DNA of 64,000 nucleotides from UBA5072 sp041737175. GTDB lineage: Bacteria > Bacteroidota > Bacteroidia > Bacteroidales > UBA10428. The stretch is taken from contig JBGSSF010000034.1 in assembly GCA_041737175.1 (NCBI GenBank), positions 1 to 64,000 on the forward strand, written 5' to 3'. Positions 18,023 through 27,090 of this stretch are shown piece by piece. Position 1 is the first letter of the stretch, and each line of letters opens with the position of its first letter. The translations under genes and the position numbers were made by a program. Below the pieces are notes generated by a model. The model was not told the origin of the DNA, searched no databases, and saw only the letters and a list, made by a program, of their open reading frames with translations.

Positions 18023-18802
18023 ATGAAATATAAACGGACTAAAGCTGGATGTTTGGCGGTTTGTCTGGTTTGTGGATGGTTGGGCTGTAAGGAGGAGATT
18101 TTGCTTCCGGATCTGGAAGGCAATCTGGTGGGGTATGTGTATACTTTTGATGAATTCGCCAATCCTAAGGAGGACCATCATGGTGTGCTGGTAACAGCCT
18201 ATGGCGTAGCTCAAATTAATCAAGCGCATACTGATGCCAATGGCAGGTTTGAATTCAGACAATTGCCTGCCGGCACTTATGAACTGCATATGGAAAAAGA
18301 CGGTTATGGTACAATGAAGGAATTTGGAGTTCAACATTTAGGAGGTGAGCCCACCATCCTGGGTTTCAACTTTAACGGACCCAACAGCAGTTCGGCTTTC
18401 TTTATTTACGAGCTGCCCACAGCGAAAATCACAAATTTATCCATGACGAATGACGCTTTATCATGTGGATTTGATTTTACCGGAGAAGAACCTGAAATAA
18501 TCTATTTGCTGATTTTACTTTCTGATGAGGAGAATTTTCCGGGTGATAAAATAAAAGAAATCGTAAAACTGGGCCTGGTGAATGTTAATGGGGATTACCA
18601 GGGTTTTCTGAATCGTGATTACCTTCATTTCGAAACCGGCGAAACAGTATATTACAAGGCTGCAGTCATCGCATGGGGAGGAAGTCCCAGCACCAGTTAT
18701 AATGGTATTCTTGGAATTGACAACTATTTTGACTATGAAAGTAACCGGACTGTTTATCCGAATACAGGAGAAATGTCAGCGCAATATTCCTTTGTATTCT
18801 AG
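18023..18802 (+). CDS. Lipoprotein with carboxypeptidase-regulatory-like domain (first of three)
   Basis: The 259-residue protein has a lipoprotein signal peptide (lipobox GWLGC, C22). Residues about 33-115 look like a carboxypeptidase regulatory-like beta domain: VLVTAYGVAQ, TDANGRFEFRQLPAGTYELH and KDGYGTMKEFGVQHLGG. The C-terminal half is a second, unassigned beta domain. The next two genes are clear relatives with the same order: lipobox, GRFEF-like turn, then GYGT. Probably all three are outer-surface proteins of unknown ligand. Confidence 0.7.
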   Translation: MKYKRTKAGCLAVCLVCGWLGCKEEILLPDLEGNLVGYVYTFDEFANPKEDHHGVLVTAYGVAQINQAHTDANGRFEFRQLPAGTYELHMEKDGYGTMKEFGVQHLGGEPTILGFNFNGPNSSSAFFIYELPTAKITNLSMTNDALSCGFDFTGEEPEIIYLLILLSDEENFPGDKIKEIVKLGLVNVNGDYQGFLNRDYLHFETGETVYYKAAVIAWGGSPSTSYNGILGIDNYFDYESNRTVYPNTGEMSAQYSFVF

Positions 18803-19541
18803 GAATGGTCTGATCGTCTTCCTCTTATGCTTAGACTTGCTGATGGTCACCTGTGAACAGGAACCGGAACCATTGACTGTTGATAGTGTCATCTATGGTA
18901 ATGTTCAATTGTACTGGCCGTCCCAAGGTGAGCGCACCAATATTAAGGTGACGGTTTTCGGGCCTTACGGACAACAATTCACCACCGTGGATGAAATAGG
19001 CAACTTTACTTTTACTGGAATGGGGAATGGAACGTATTCTCTTGAATACGCCCAGGAGGGTTATGGTACAATCCGGCAATATGGAATCCAGCTGTTCGGA
19101 AATGATACTGTTCAGACCGGATCAGTTTATCTTTTTAAAAAGGTCGGAACTTTTAAAATGCCTGATTTCATAAATGCTTATTTTGCCGAACATAATCAGA
19201 GCACGTATTTATGGATTGAGACCGACCTTTCTATGGATGATCATGCCATGGGCATTCCTGCCATGCTCTTTTTTAGTAAAGAAAGCGATGTTTCCTTTGA
19301 AAAGTATGAGTTTTCTTTTCCTGCCTGGGACAATTGGTTTAATGATGTAGAAGTGCCCACAATCTTTGTTAATCCCTATATTCTTCCGTTTGAGAGTGGT
19401 GAAAAGGTATACATTACCGGTTACGTCTGCAATTATTATGAATACAGTTTCAATTACCTGGATACCTATTTAGGCAGAAGGATTTATTCAACACTTGATC
19501 CATCAAGACATTCCAATGTAATAAGTATCACTATACCCTAA
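18792..19541 (+). CDS. Lipoprotein with carboxypeptidase-regulatory-like domain (second of three)
   Basis: The mature protein begins at the lipobox LMVTC. No ATG lies close before it: the best-placed start is the TTG at 18792, which overlaps the stop of the previous gene and gives a 22-residue signal peptide. An ATG at 18735 is an alternative but gives a long unlikely leader. Residues about 40-90 repeat the paralogue pattern (NFTFTGMGNGTYSLEY, EGYGTIRQYGIQLFG). The overlap suggests translational coupling to the first paralogue. Length from 18792 is 249 residues. Confidence 0.65.
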   Translation: MYSRNGLIVFLLCLDLLMVTCEQEPEPLTVDSVIYGNVQLYWPSQGERTNIKVTVFGPYGQQFTTVDEIGNFTFTGMGNGTYSLEYAQEGYGTIRQYGIQLFGNDTVQTGSVYLFKKVGTFKMPDFINAYFAEHNQSTYLWIETDLSMDDHAMGIPAMLFFSKESDVSFEKYEFSFPAWDNWFNDVEVPTIFVNPYILPFESGEKVYITGYVCNYYEYSFNYLDTYLGRRIYSTLDPSRHSNVISITIP

Positions 19542-19550
19542 TACAACCCA

Positions 19551-20315
19551 GTGAAATTAGCCTGCCACATACTGTTAATTTTCGCTTGTCTTTCCGGCTG
19601 TCAGAAGGAGGAAGAAATACTTTCCGGTGAAATTCAGGGAATCGTTTATATTCATAATCAGGACCTTTCAACTTGTGATGACCAGTCGGATGTTGAGGTA
19701 TGCCTTTACAGGGATTCAGAAGTCATTAAAAGCACTTTTACCGATATACAGGGAAAATATATATTCGAAAATATTCCATATGGTAAATACAGGATCTCCT
19801 TAAGCAAAAGAAAGTACATTCAAACCAGAAGTTCTCATACCTTGCACCATGTTGGTGGCTATAGTCCGACCCGAGCCGATTTTCACCTACATGAAATTCC
19901 TACTTTTGAATTTTATATTGACAGCGTGAGATACGATAATATAAACTGGGATCTCATCCTATTTATGACAATTACCGGGGACACGCTCCCATCCTCGACT
20001 TTCATATACAATTATTCTTTCCGGGGGTTTTTAAGTAACTCTTCCGAAGTGATCAGGGACAATTATGTTTGCCAGGGCAAAGGCTATCTTTATGATGTGA
20101 TCTCTGAAGATCCTTTCAATATGACAGTAGTGAGCAAGATCAATACCTATGAGATAAACAACAATTTTGATCAGTTGAAATCAGGTACCATCTATTTGCG
20201 CATCTACCCCCTGGCACGGGGTCAGGGTTACTGGACCAAAGATTATTATCCGGAAGCATTGGGCAAACCTTCCAATCTGGTTTCATTTGAGTGGGAAGAT
20301 CTTATTAATAAGTAG
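19551..20315 (+). CDS. Lipoprotein with carboxypeptidase-regulatory-like domain (third of three)
   Basis: The 254-residue protein starts with GTG at 19551 and has lipobox CLSGC (C17). Its beta domain (QGKYIFENIPYGKYRISL, LHHVGGY) aligns with the two genes before it but is the most diverged and lacks the GYGT motif. It is 9 bases downstream of the second gene, so the three form one operon. Function unknown. Confidence 0.68.
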   Translation: MKLACHILLIFACLSGCQKEEEILSGEIQGIVYIHNQDLSTCDDQSDVEVCLYRDSEVIKSTFTDIQGKYIFENIPYGKYRISLSKRKYIQTRSSHTLHHVGGYSPTRADFHLHEIPTFEFYIDSVRYDNINWDLILFMTITGDTLPSSTFIYNYSFRGFLSNSSEVIRDNYVCQGKGYLYDVISEDPFNMTVVSKINTYEINNNFDQLKSGTIYLRIYPLARGQGYWTKDYYPEALGKPSNLVSFEWEDLINK

Positions 20316-20420
20316 GCATTTGGGATTTTGTTTTCACATGTTTGAACATGCTTAAAATAGAAGTTCCACCTTATGTTTAAATCGTGGAAATCATTAAATT
20401 TGTAATAAACCAGTTCAACC

Positions 20421-20933
20421 ATGCTGGGCAAAACCGAGAAAAACCCGCAGCTGAATCTCACAGAAACGCCTTTGATACATTTTATCAATCCCGGTCATGA
20501 ACTTTGCCAGCTGGTCAGGCATGTTAACTGGGATCAGGTTGAGAAGGATTTTGCAGCTTATTACAGCGACAAAGGAGCTCCTTCGGTTCCTGTACGCATT
20601 ATGATCGGACTGATCATGCTCAAACAAATGTACCATTACAGCGACAAAGGTGCACTGGTACATTGGGTTGAGAATCCTTACTGGCAACACTTTTGCGGCG
20701 AGGTACATTTTCAGCACAAGGCGCCTTTTTATTACAGCGATTTCAGCCATTTTAAGAAGCGAATCGGGAAGGATGGAGAAAAGAAAATCAATCAACTCGG
20801 CAGTGAGGTTTTCGGTGCGGCTTATTTGAAAAACTTGAGCAGTGCGGGTAAAAAGGGGCACCACGGGAAACAAAGGAATTTCTTATCCAGGGCGGCGAAC
20901 AATCTGGGATATTACCTGATCAGAATTTCCTGA
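20421..20933 (+). pseudogene. Truncated IS5-type transposase
   Basis: The 170-residue frame matches the N-terminal region of IS5-group transposases (DUF772 type): PVRIMIGLIMLKQMY, VENPYWQHFCGE, FSHFKKRIG. It ends where the DDE catalytic domain should begin, with a degraded tail after AGKKGHHGKQRN, so it cannot transpose. A 16-base DNA segment (ATTACAGCGACAAAGG) occurs twice inside it and is partly repeated a third time. I could not find convincing terminal inverted repeats. It separates the lipoprotein operon from the sugar-enzyme block. Confidence 0.75.
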
Positions 20934-20979
20934 TATGAAAATGAGACAGAAATACATTTTTACAATTAAATAATCACAA

Positions 20980-21666
20980 ATGAAAAATAACCTTGGATTA
21001 ATAAAGACATGCCTGATGATGATCCTGGCCTTATCCTTACAGCATTTGGCTGCCCAATCAGCCGTTCATCCTGAATCTGCTGACTGGAATGACTTATTCA
21101 CAAAGGATTTGTCGAATGCCGAATTTCCGGCCGGCATATGGACCTGCACTGATGGTATCCTCACGGCCAGTGAGGACCAATGCATCTGGACAAAAAAGGA
21201 TTACGCTAATTTCACGCTCGATCTGGAGTTTAAAACTGCAGAAGGAACCAACAGTGGAGTAATTGTATATTGTACCGATTTACAGAACTGGATACCCAAT
21301 TCCGTGGAAATCCAGATTGCCGATGATTTTGCCAAACAATGGGCTGAAAGCCCGAAAACCTGGCAATGTGGTGCCATCTTTGGTCACCTTGCCCCGTTGA
21401 AGAGCACGGTGAAAAATCCGGGTGAATGGAATCGCATGACAATAACCTGCAAGGGTCAGAAAATTGAAGTATTGCTCAACGGAATGAAGGTAAACGACAT
21501 GAACATGGCTTTATGGACAAATGCCAAAACCAATCCCGACGGGAGTGAAATCCCCTCGTGGTTGAGCACACCTTTTGCCGAGCTGAAAACCTTTGGCCGT
21601 ATTGGTTTGCAGGGCAAACATGCCGGAGCACCGGTTTATTTCAGGAATCTGAAGGTTAAGGAGTAG
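20980..21666 (+). CDS. DUF1080 family exported protein (3-keto-glycoside active type)
   Basis: The 228-residue protein has a signal peptide (cut near LAAQSA) and a single concanavalin-like jelly-roll domain of the DUF1080 family (PF06439): FTLDLEFKTAEGTNSGV, WNRMTITCKGQKIEVLLNG, FGRIGLQGKHAGAPVYFRN. Members in Bacteroides are reported to act as 3-keto-glycoside hydrolases or lyases in the periplasm. The neighbours include two Gfo/Idh/MocA oxidoreductases, which could produce the 3-keto sugar. Substrate not determined. Confidence 0.82.
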   Translation: MKNNLGLIKTCLMMILALSLQHLAAQSAVHPESADWNDLFTKDLSNAEFPAGIWTCTDGILTASEDQCIWTKKDYANFTLDLEFKTAEGTNSGVIVYCTDLQNWIPNSVEIQIADDFAKQWAESPKTWQCGAIFGHLAPLKSTVKNPGEWNRMTITCKGQKIEVLLNGMKVNDMNMALWTNAKTNPDGSEIPSWLSTPFAELKTFGRIGLQGKHAGAPVYFRNLKVKE

Positions 21667-21786
21667 TAAAAAGTAAACAGTAAAAAGTAAACAGTAAAAA
21701 GTAAAAAGTAAAAGCATAACAATCTTTACTGAATACCGATTACTGTTTACCTTTTACCTTTTACCGTTTACTGCCTACCGTTTACT
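21667..21786. repeat. Inverted tandem arrays between convergent genes
   Basis: Three 14-base units TAAAAAGTAAACAG-like run from 21667 to 21708, and the complementary pattern (CTGTTTACCTTTTACC and further units) runs from about 21743 to 21786. The two can pair as a long imperfect hairpin between the ends of two convergent genes, and may act as a two-way transcript end. Confidence 0.6.
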
Positions 21787-21789
21787 CCC

Positions 21790-23271
21790 TCAAATCTCCC
21801 ATCCCGCTCTGTACGATGGTTTTAGCAATTTATTGGCTTCCTCGTTATTCGTCTTGAAGCCAACCGGATCCCATGTCAGTCTCTTTCGGGTTCTCATTGC
21901 AATGATTCCCAGGTTGAGTGCTTCGGTGATAGGAGCAGCCGATTCAAAAGTACTGCGGGCTTTTATGCCACCGCGGCAGGCTTCGATCCAATCGGGAATA
22001 TGACCTTTGGACCGCTCGATCATTTGCGGTGGTTTGATGAGGTCCTTGTTCAGAGAAGAAGGGAAAACCTTGGGGTAGCCTCCCTGGAAACTGCAAAGGA
22101 TCCTGCCATAATCTCCAACAAACAGCAATCCTTCAGGGGCAAATTCAATGCCGTCTTCTTCGAGTTCTTTGGTACGGGAGAATTTCATACCACCGTCGAT
22201 CCAGTAAAGATCAACTGCCGGCATGCCTGCCCTGGCAGGAAAGGTGAAATGGGCATTCATGGCATGGGGATGGGAAACATAAGCTATTTGTTGCGGATTC
22301 CCGTTCACCACTCCCACAAAGGTGTTGGCGGAGGCTTCCACAGTACTTACATGTCCCAGTTTTAATGCCCGGTAAATGGCTGCAAAGGAATAACACCCCA
22401 TATCACCCAGGGCACCGGTACCAAAGTCAAACCAAGAGCGAAAAACAGTATGTGTGTAATCATAACTGAAGGGTCTCATTTCGGCCCTTCCCAGCCAAAG
22501 ATCCCAGTTGAAACCCTTGGGAATTTTCTGCTCTTCGGGAAGTTGGGTAAAGCCTGTCTGCCATACCGGACGGTTTGACCAGTTGTACACCTCCCTGACC
22601 GGTCCGATGGCACCGCTCCAGATGAGTTCACAAAGCGAATCAACATCAGCTGAAGAGGCATTGGCAGTTGACACCTGCGTTGCAACACCCGTTTTGGTGG
22701 CCGTTTCCGCCATTAATCTTGCCTCATAAACAGCATTGGTCATGGGTTTCTGACAAAGAACATGTTTGCCTTTGACCATGGCTTTTACAGCCACCTGGGC
22801 ATGCTGGTGATCTGGTGTACCCACCACAACCGCATCAATGCCGGTTTCTTTCTCCAGTAATTCACGAAAGTCTTCATAGGCCGTACATGCCTTATAAGTT
22901 GCACCCTGTTTCTTGGTATACCAGGTATCAATAATTCTTTTTGCCGGTTCCCTGCCGGCACGGCAGCCTTTAACACCCTCATCCCACAGGGGTTCTTCAA
23001 TGGATCTGCGGATGTTGTTGCGCAGTTCAAATTCACCCCAGTTCTGGTAGCGGTTATCGTCCTTCACAGGATCAGCCAATGCTGTGATTTGTATGTCAGG
23101 AATCTTCAGCAGGTCCAGCATTACGCGTGTCCCCTGTGTGCCTGTTCCAATACAGGCAATGTTCAGCTTGTCGCTCGGGGCAACATAACCTATACCTCCC
23201 AAAACATGGCGGGGAATCACGGTTATGCCGGCCGCAGTTACAGCCGTTGTAAGAAAGTTTCGACGTTTCAT
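21790..23271 (-). CDS. Gfo/Idh/MocA oxidoreductase with Tat signal
   Basis: The ATG at 23271 gives 493 residues beginning with a twin-arginine signal (KRRNFLTT), so the enzyme is exported folded, with its NAD(P) cofactor. The Rossmann motif IACIGTGTQGTR is followed by the CQKPMTNAVYEA segment that replaces the usual EKP, and a family C-terminal domain. Such exported oxidoreductases oxidise or reduce sugar hydroxyls; in Bacteroides relatives they oxidise C3 of glycosides. Longer in-frame upstream sequence is not protein-like. It is convergent with DUF1080. Confidence 0.87.
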   Translation of the reverse strand: MKRRNFLTTAVTAAGITVIPRHVLGGIGYVAPSDKLNIACIGTGTQGTRVMLDLLKIPDIQITALADPVKDDNRYQNWGEFELRNNIRRSIEEPLWDEGVKGCRAGREPAKRIIDTWYTKKQGATYKACTAYEDFRELLEKETGIDAVVVGTPDHQHAQVAVKAMVKGKHVLCQKPMTNAVYEARLMAETATKTGVATQVSTANASSADVDSLCELIWSGAIGPVREVYNWSNRPVWQTGFTQLPEEQKIPKGFNWDLWLGRAEMRPFSYDYTHTVFRSWFDFGTGALGDMGCYSFAAIYRALKLGHVSTVEASANTFVGVVNGNPQQIAYVSHPHAMNAHFTFPARAGMPAVDLYWIDGGMKFSRTKELEEDGIEFAPEGLLFVGDYGRILCSFQGGYPKVFPSSLNKDLIKPPQMIERSKGHIPDWIEACRGGIKARSTFESAAPITEALNLGIIAMRTRKRLTWDPVGFKTNNEEANKLLKPSYRAGWEI

Positions 23272-23352
23272 ATGGTTTAATATTAGAGGTAAATAAATGT
23301 ACAAAACATCGCCTGAATTATTGAGGTCAGGAGGTGAAATATTTTCCATGAG

Positions 23353-23384
23353 TTTGCGGCGAAGCAGGAAATACTTTAAATTTG
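23353..23384 (+). promoter_or_regulatory. Bacteroidetes-type promoter
   Basis: TTTG at 23353-23356 and TAAATTTG at 23377-23384 are separated by 20 bases, fitting the phylum consensus exactly. It would drive the oxidoreductase/isomerase operon from 23444. A 3-copy 7-base repeat (AATTCAT) at 23413-23433 lies in the leader. Confidence 0.65.
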
Positions 23385-23443
23385 ATAAAGGATAAAACAT
23401 ACCGTATCTTACAATTCATAATTCATAATTCATAATTTCATAC

Positions 23444-24607
23444 ATGATAAACAGAAAACTCAGAATGGGCATGGTTGGCGGGGGCAGTGATGCATTCATC
23501 GGAGCCATCCATCGTCTTGCAGCCTTTATGGATGGACAGATTGAGCTAGCCTGCGGCTGTTTCAGCAGTAATCCTGAAGTGTCAGTATCTTCAGGCAAGG
23601 CATATTTTCTGCCGGATAACCGCGTGTATAAGACTTACCGCGAAATGTTTGAACAGGAGGTGAAACTTCCTGTCAATGAACGAATGGATTTCGTGACCAT
23701 TGTAACACCCAATTATGCGCATTTTGAACCGGCCATGATGGCACTTGATCGGGGTTTTCATGTGGTAATTGACAAACCGGTGACATTTACCCTGGAAGAG
23801 GCTAAAAAGCTGAAGGATAAGGTACGTGAAACAGGTCTGATCCTTGCGCTTACGCATACCTATTCAGGCTACCCGGCGGTCAAGGAAGCCCGTGAGCGTT
23901 TGAAGCGCGGAGAGCTGGGCGAAATCAGAAAAATCTATGTTGAGTATCCTCAGGGATGGCTTTCTGCTAAAGTGGAAGATAAGGGAAATGCACAGGCAGC
24001 ATGGCGGACAGATCCCAAAAGATCCGGGAAAGCAGGATGCATGGGTGACATTGGCACACATGCTTTTCATCTTGCGGAGTATATTTCCGGTTTGAAAGCC
24101 ACTGAGCTTTGCGCTGAGTTGAACATTTTTGTGCCCGGTCGCCTTCTCGACGACGACGGTGCAGCTTTACTGCGTTTCAGCAACGGTGCCAGGGGAGTTC
24201 TGATGGCCACCCAGGTAGCTGCCGGAGAGGAAAATGCAATAAAAATCAGAATTTATGGAGACAAGGGCGGTCTGGAATGGGCACAACAGGAGCCCAACAC
24301 CTTATGGCTGAAATGGACCGATCGTCCTGTTGAAATGATCAGAACCGGTCAGGGTTATATGAGCGTGGCTGCCAAACACAATACCCGCACACCGGCGGGT
24401 CATCCTGAAGGTTATCTGGAGGCATTTGCCAACATTTACCGGAACTTTTCACTGACTGTGAGGGCTAAACTCGAAGGCAGAACTCCTCAGTCTGAATGGC
24501 TTGATTTTCCTACTATTGAAGATGGAGTGAGGGGGATGCAGTTTATCGAAACGATGGTTCAGGCCGGTTATGATGATTCCAAAAAATGGATCCCTTTCAC
24601 AGATTAG
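23444..24607 (+). CDS. Gfo/Idh/MocA family oxidoreductase, cytoplasmic
   Basis: The 387-residue protein has no signal peptide. Its Rossmann motif MVGGGSDAFIGAIHR is near residue 10, the conserved DKPVTFTLEEA is at about 110 and the substrate-domain motif GCMGDIGTHAFHLAEYI is at about 200. It is probably an NAD(P)-dependent sugar or inositol dehydrogenase. It heads a probable operon with two TIM-barrel isomerases, only 30 bases upstream of the first, which fits conversion of keto-sugars. Confidence 0.88.
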   Translation: MINRKLRMGMVGGGSDAFIGAIHRLAAFMDGQIELACGCFSSNPEVSVSSGKAYFLPDNRVYKTYREMFEQEVKLPVNERMDFVTIVTPNYAHFEPAMMALDRGFHVVIDKPVTFTLEEAKKLKDKVRETGLILALTHTYSGYPAVKEARERLKRGELGEIRKIYVEYPQGWLSAKVEDKGNAQAAWRTDPKRSGKAGCMGDIGTHAFHLAEYISGLKATELCAELNIFVPGRLLDDDGAALLRFSNGARGVLMATQVAAGEENAIKIRIYGDKGGLEWAQQEPNTLWLKWTDRPVEMIRTGQGYMSVAAKHNTRTPAGHPEGYLEAFANIYRNFSLTVRAKLEGRTPQSEWLDFPTIEDGVRGMQFIETMVQAGYDDSKKWIPFTD

Positions 24608-24637
24608 TTTTAAGTACAAACATAAAAACCATACAAA

Positions 24638-25630
24638 ATGCGACCCGTAACACTTTTCACCGGTCAATGGGCGGATCTTGACATTGAAACGGTATGCCGC
24701 AAAGCCAGTAAGTTCGATTACGATGGTCTTGAATTGGCCTGCTGGGGTAATCATATGGAAATTGAAAAAGCAGATGAGGCCTATTGCGCAAAACGCAGAA
24801 AAACACTTGAGGACTACGGTCTTAAGCTTTATGCCATTTCCACCCACCTGGTCGGACAGGCAGTTTGTGACAACATCGATATGCGACATAAAAGCATTCT
24901 TCCTGATTATATTTGGGGTGATGGCGATCCCGAAGGGATTCGCCAGCGTGCGGCCAGGGAGATCATTGCCACCGGGCATGTGGCCAGGCGACTCGGTATT
25001 CATGTGGTAAACGGTTTTACCGGCAGTTCAATCTGGCAGTATGTGTATTCCTTTCCTGCAGTACCTGAGGAAATGATCAATGCAGGATATGCTGATTTTG
25101 CACGAAGGTGGAAACCTATACTGGATGAATACCAGAAAATCGGCGTTAAATATGCTCTCGAGGTGCATCCCACCGAGATCGCATTTGATATTGCCTCGGC
25201 TGAAAGAGCCCTGCAGGCTTTGGATTATCACCCGGCTTTCGGTTTCAATTACGATCCCAGCCATTTGGGTTACCAAGGTGTTGATTATATTGAGTTCATT
25301 TACCGCTTCAGAGAACGTATCTTTCACGTGCACATGAAGGATGTTTTCTGGAGAGAGAATCCCGGAACCGTGGGTGTGTTCGGCGGTCATGTTCCTTTTG
25401 GCGATCCCCGCAGGTATTGGGACTTCCGAAGCGTGGGCAGAGGTCATATCCAGTTTGAAGAGATTATCAGGGCACTGAATTACATTAAATATGACGGTCC
25501 TCTGTCAGTTGAATGGGAAGATTCAGCTATGGACCGCGAGGCCGGAGCTGCTGAATCATGTGATTATGTTAAGGACATTGACTTCAAATCCTCTGGACTC
25601 GCATTTGATGCTGCATTTGAAAAGAAATGA
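24638..25630 (+). CDS. Sugar phosphate isomerase/epimerase (AP endonuclease-2 family)
   Basis: The 330-residue TIM-barrel protein belongs to the xylose isomerase-like family (PF01261): ALEVHPTEIAFD, FNYDPSHLGYQGVDY and HVHMKDVFW carry the Glu, Asp, His metal ligands. Such enzymes epimerise or isomerise ketoses. It has no signal peptide and follows the cytoplasmic oxidoreductase, and it may act on its keto-sugar product. Confidence 0.88.
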   Translation: MRPVTLFTGQWADLDIETVCRKASKFDYDGLELACWGNHMEIEKADEAYCAKRRKTLEDYGLKLYAISTHLVGQAVCDNIDMRHKSILPDYIWGDGDPEGIRQRAAREIIATGHVARRLGIHVVNGFTGSSIWQYVYSFPAVPEEMINAGYADFARRWKPILDEYQKIGVKYALEVHPTEIAFDIASAERALQALDYHPAFGFNYDPSHLGYQGVDYIEFIYRFRERIFHVHMKDVFWRENPGTVGVFGGHVPFGDPRRYWDFRSVGRGHIQFEEIIRALNYIKYDGPLSVEWEDSAMDREAGAAESCDYVKDIDFKSSGLAFDAAFEKK

Positions 25631-25656
25631 CCAGTAAACTAACCTAATCTATTACA

Positions 25657-26730
25657 ATGAACCGCAGAAAATTTATTGAGACCTCCGGTGTTGCTGCCGG
25701 AGCGACAGTGCTTGGCGGCGTGACCACTGCTGCCAGTGCCAGTTCCAAACCATCATCCGGGATTTCCGGGAGAGCAGGCAATATTAAACTCGGATTGTAC
25801 TCCATTTCATACGGGGGAATATGGTATAAAGGCGCTGCCCTCACTTTTGAAGAATTGGCCAGAACAGCCAAAGAATTTGCATATGATGGCGTAGAACTTG
25901 ATAACAAGCGTCCCATGGGAAATCCTTTGGATCTGGATCAACGCAGGAGAGAGGAAATGCGGAATACTTTGTCCAAATATGGATTGGAAATACCCTGTGT
26001 CGCCGCCAACAACGATTTTTCAAGTCCGATTCCCGAACACAGGGAATGTCAGTTGCTGATGGTGCGTGAAACAGCTAAACTTGCCAAAGACCTCGGCGCC
26101 AAGTATGTTCGCCTTTTCGCGGCCTGGGTGGGGGTACCCATTCACGAGGGCGTCGGAACCTATGACTTGGTGCAGGATCATTATGGTTATTATTCTTTTA
26201 TGACACAATATCCATATGCAACTCATATTGACAGGTGGAATTTTGTAAAAGACTGTCTGAAAGAAGCAGCAAGGATGGGAGAGGAGCAGGGTGTGGTGAT
26301 GGTCCTGCAAAATCATAAACCACTCATCCGGAACTGGAAGGATACATTCGACCTGGTTAAGGAAGTGAATTCCCCCTGGCTGAAAGTATGTCTTGACCTA
26401 CCCATTTTTGAGAATTTTGATAAAGATTATGTGGCCAATGCAGTTCGAACTGTTGGTAATTTACAAATGCATTCGCATTATGGCGGAGAATATTACCGGG
26501 ATGCTTCCGGCGTCGTGAAACAAAAGGTTCTCGACTATAACTACGGTAAGCCATTGCCTGATTATGCGCACTATATAGGCTTAATGAATGAAATTGGTTA
26601 CAATGGTTACTTTACCTTTGAACTGTGTCATCCCGTTCTGAACGATGATCATACCCGTGCAGGTATAGAATATGTGCATGATCAGGTGAAACTGGCGCAT
26701 GAATATATGGCTAAAATACTGGGACGCTAA
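25657..26730 (+). CDS. TIM-barrel sugar isomerase-like protein with Tat signal
   Basis: The 357-residue protein starts with a twin-arginine signal (NRRKFIETSGVAAGAT), so it is likely exported, unlike its neighbour. The body is an AP-endonuclease-2/xylose isomerase-like barrel: YDGVELDNKR, GAKYVRLFAAW, VMVLQNHKP, CLDLPIFENFD, QMHSHYGGEY, FTFELCHP. The exported location pairs it with the Tat-exported oxidoreductase at 21790. It could act on 3-keto sugars outside the cytoplasm. Confidence 0.85.
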   Translation: MNRRKFIETSGVAAGATVLGGVTTAASASSKPSSGISGRAGNIKLGLYSISYGGIWYKGAALTFEELARTAKEFAYDGVELDNKRPMGNPLDLDQRRREEMRNTLSKYGLEIPCVAANNDFSSPIPEHRECQLLMVRETAKLAKDLGAKYVRLFAAWVGVPIHEGVGTYDLVQDHYGYYSFMTQYPYATHIDRWNFVKDCLKEAARMGEEQGVVMVLQNHKPLIRNWKDTFDLVKEVNSPWLKVCLDLPIFENFDKDYVANAVRTVGNLQMHSHYGGEYYRDASGVVKQKVLDYNYGKPLPDYAHYIGLMNEIGYNGYFTFELCHPVLNDDHTRAGIEYVHDQVKLAHEYMAKILGR

Positions 26731-26825
26731 TCGTTAGAAAAGGCCGGTAAATTAAGGTGTAACAAGACCTATTTTTCGTCAAAAAAAGTTGGAGAAATCC
26801 TGTCTTTTTTGTAGATTTAATTAAG

Positions 26826-26942
26826 ATTTAGATGGTCGCAGACCCATTCGAGGTCTGAATAAAAAACTTGGCCAAAGAGGCCTGTACAGCGCAGTAAGTT
26901 TTGCGTCTGTTTAACGCCCGGCACTTTTGCCGGGCTTTTTTT
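26826..26942 (+). ncRNA. Candidate structured small RNA
   Basis: Hairpins run in series: CAGACC-loop-GGTCTG (26839-26857), GGCC-AAAGA-GGCC (26870-26882), ACAG.CGCA-loop-TGCG.CTGT (26886-26910) and a GC-rich terminator (26916-26935). An alternative pairing ATGGTC/GACCCAT (26832-26847) excludes the first hairpin. A possible promoter is TAGATTTA at 26812-26819 with TTG 20 bases before it. The transcript would be about 115 bases. It could instead be a 3' UTR of the gene upstream. Bases 26948-26972 resemble a dispersed Bacteroidetes intergenic piece (TTCGACTCCGCTCAGCATGA). No other gene is seen in 26731-27090. Confidence 0.4.
26916..26942 (+). terminator. Rho-independent terminator
   Basis: A perfect 7-bp stem GCCCGGC (26916-26922) and GCCGGGC (26929-26935) with loop ACTTTT is followed by seven T. 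It ends the isomerase operon or the small RNA described above. Confidence 0.9.
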
Positions 26943-27090
26943 GTTGTGCTTCGACTCCGCTCAGCATGACAAGAAGCCGGTTACCATATCCACTCCGGGT
27001 AAGAATGTGGATGTTATATGGAATTTCTACAATACCATATGCCCTCCGGGCAAAAATATTGATAAATTCGTACCTTACTATTCAGTAACC

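Noticed and set aside
18615..18791. Long in-frame upstream extension of the second lipoprotein
   Set aside because: It overlaps the previous gene in another frame and has no signal-peptide look; the TTG at 18792 is better placed.
26941..27090. Upstream extension of the kinase gene
   Set aside because: It runs into the terminator T-run and contains a dispersed intergenic motif; the ATG at 27091 begins the conserved domain.
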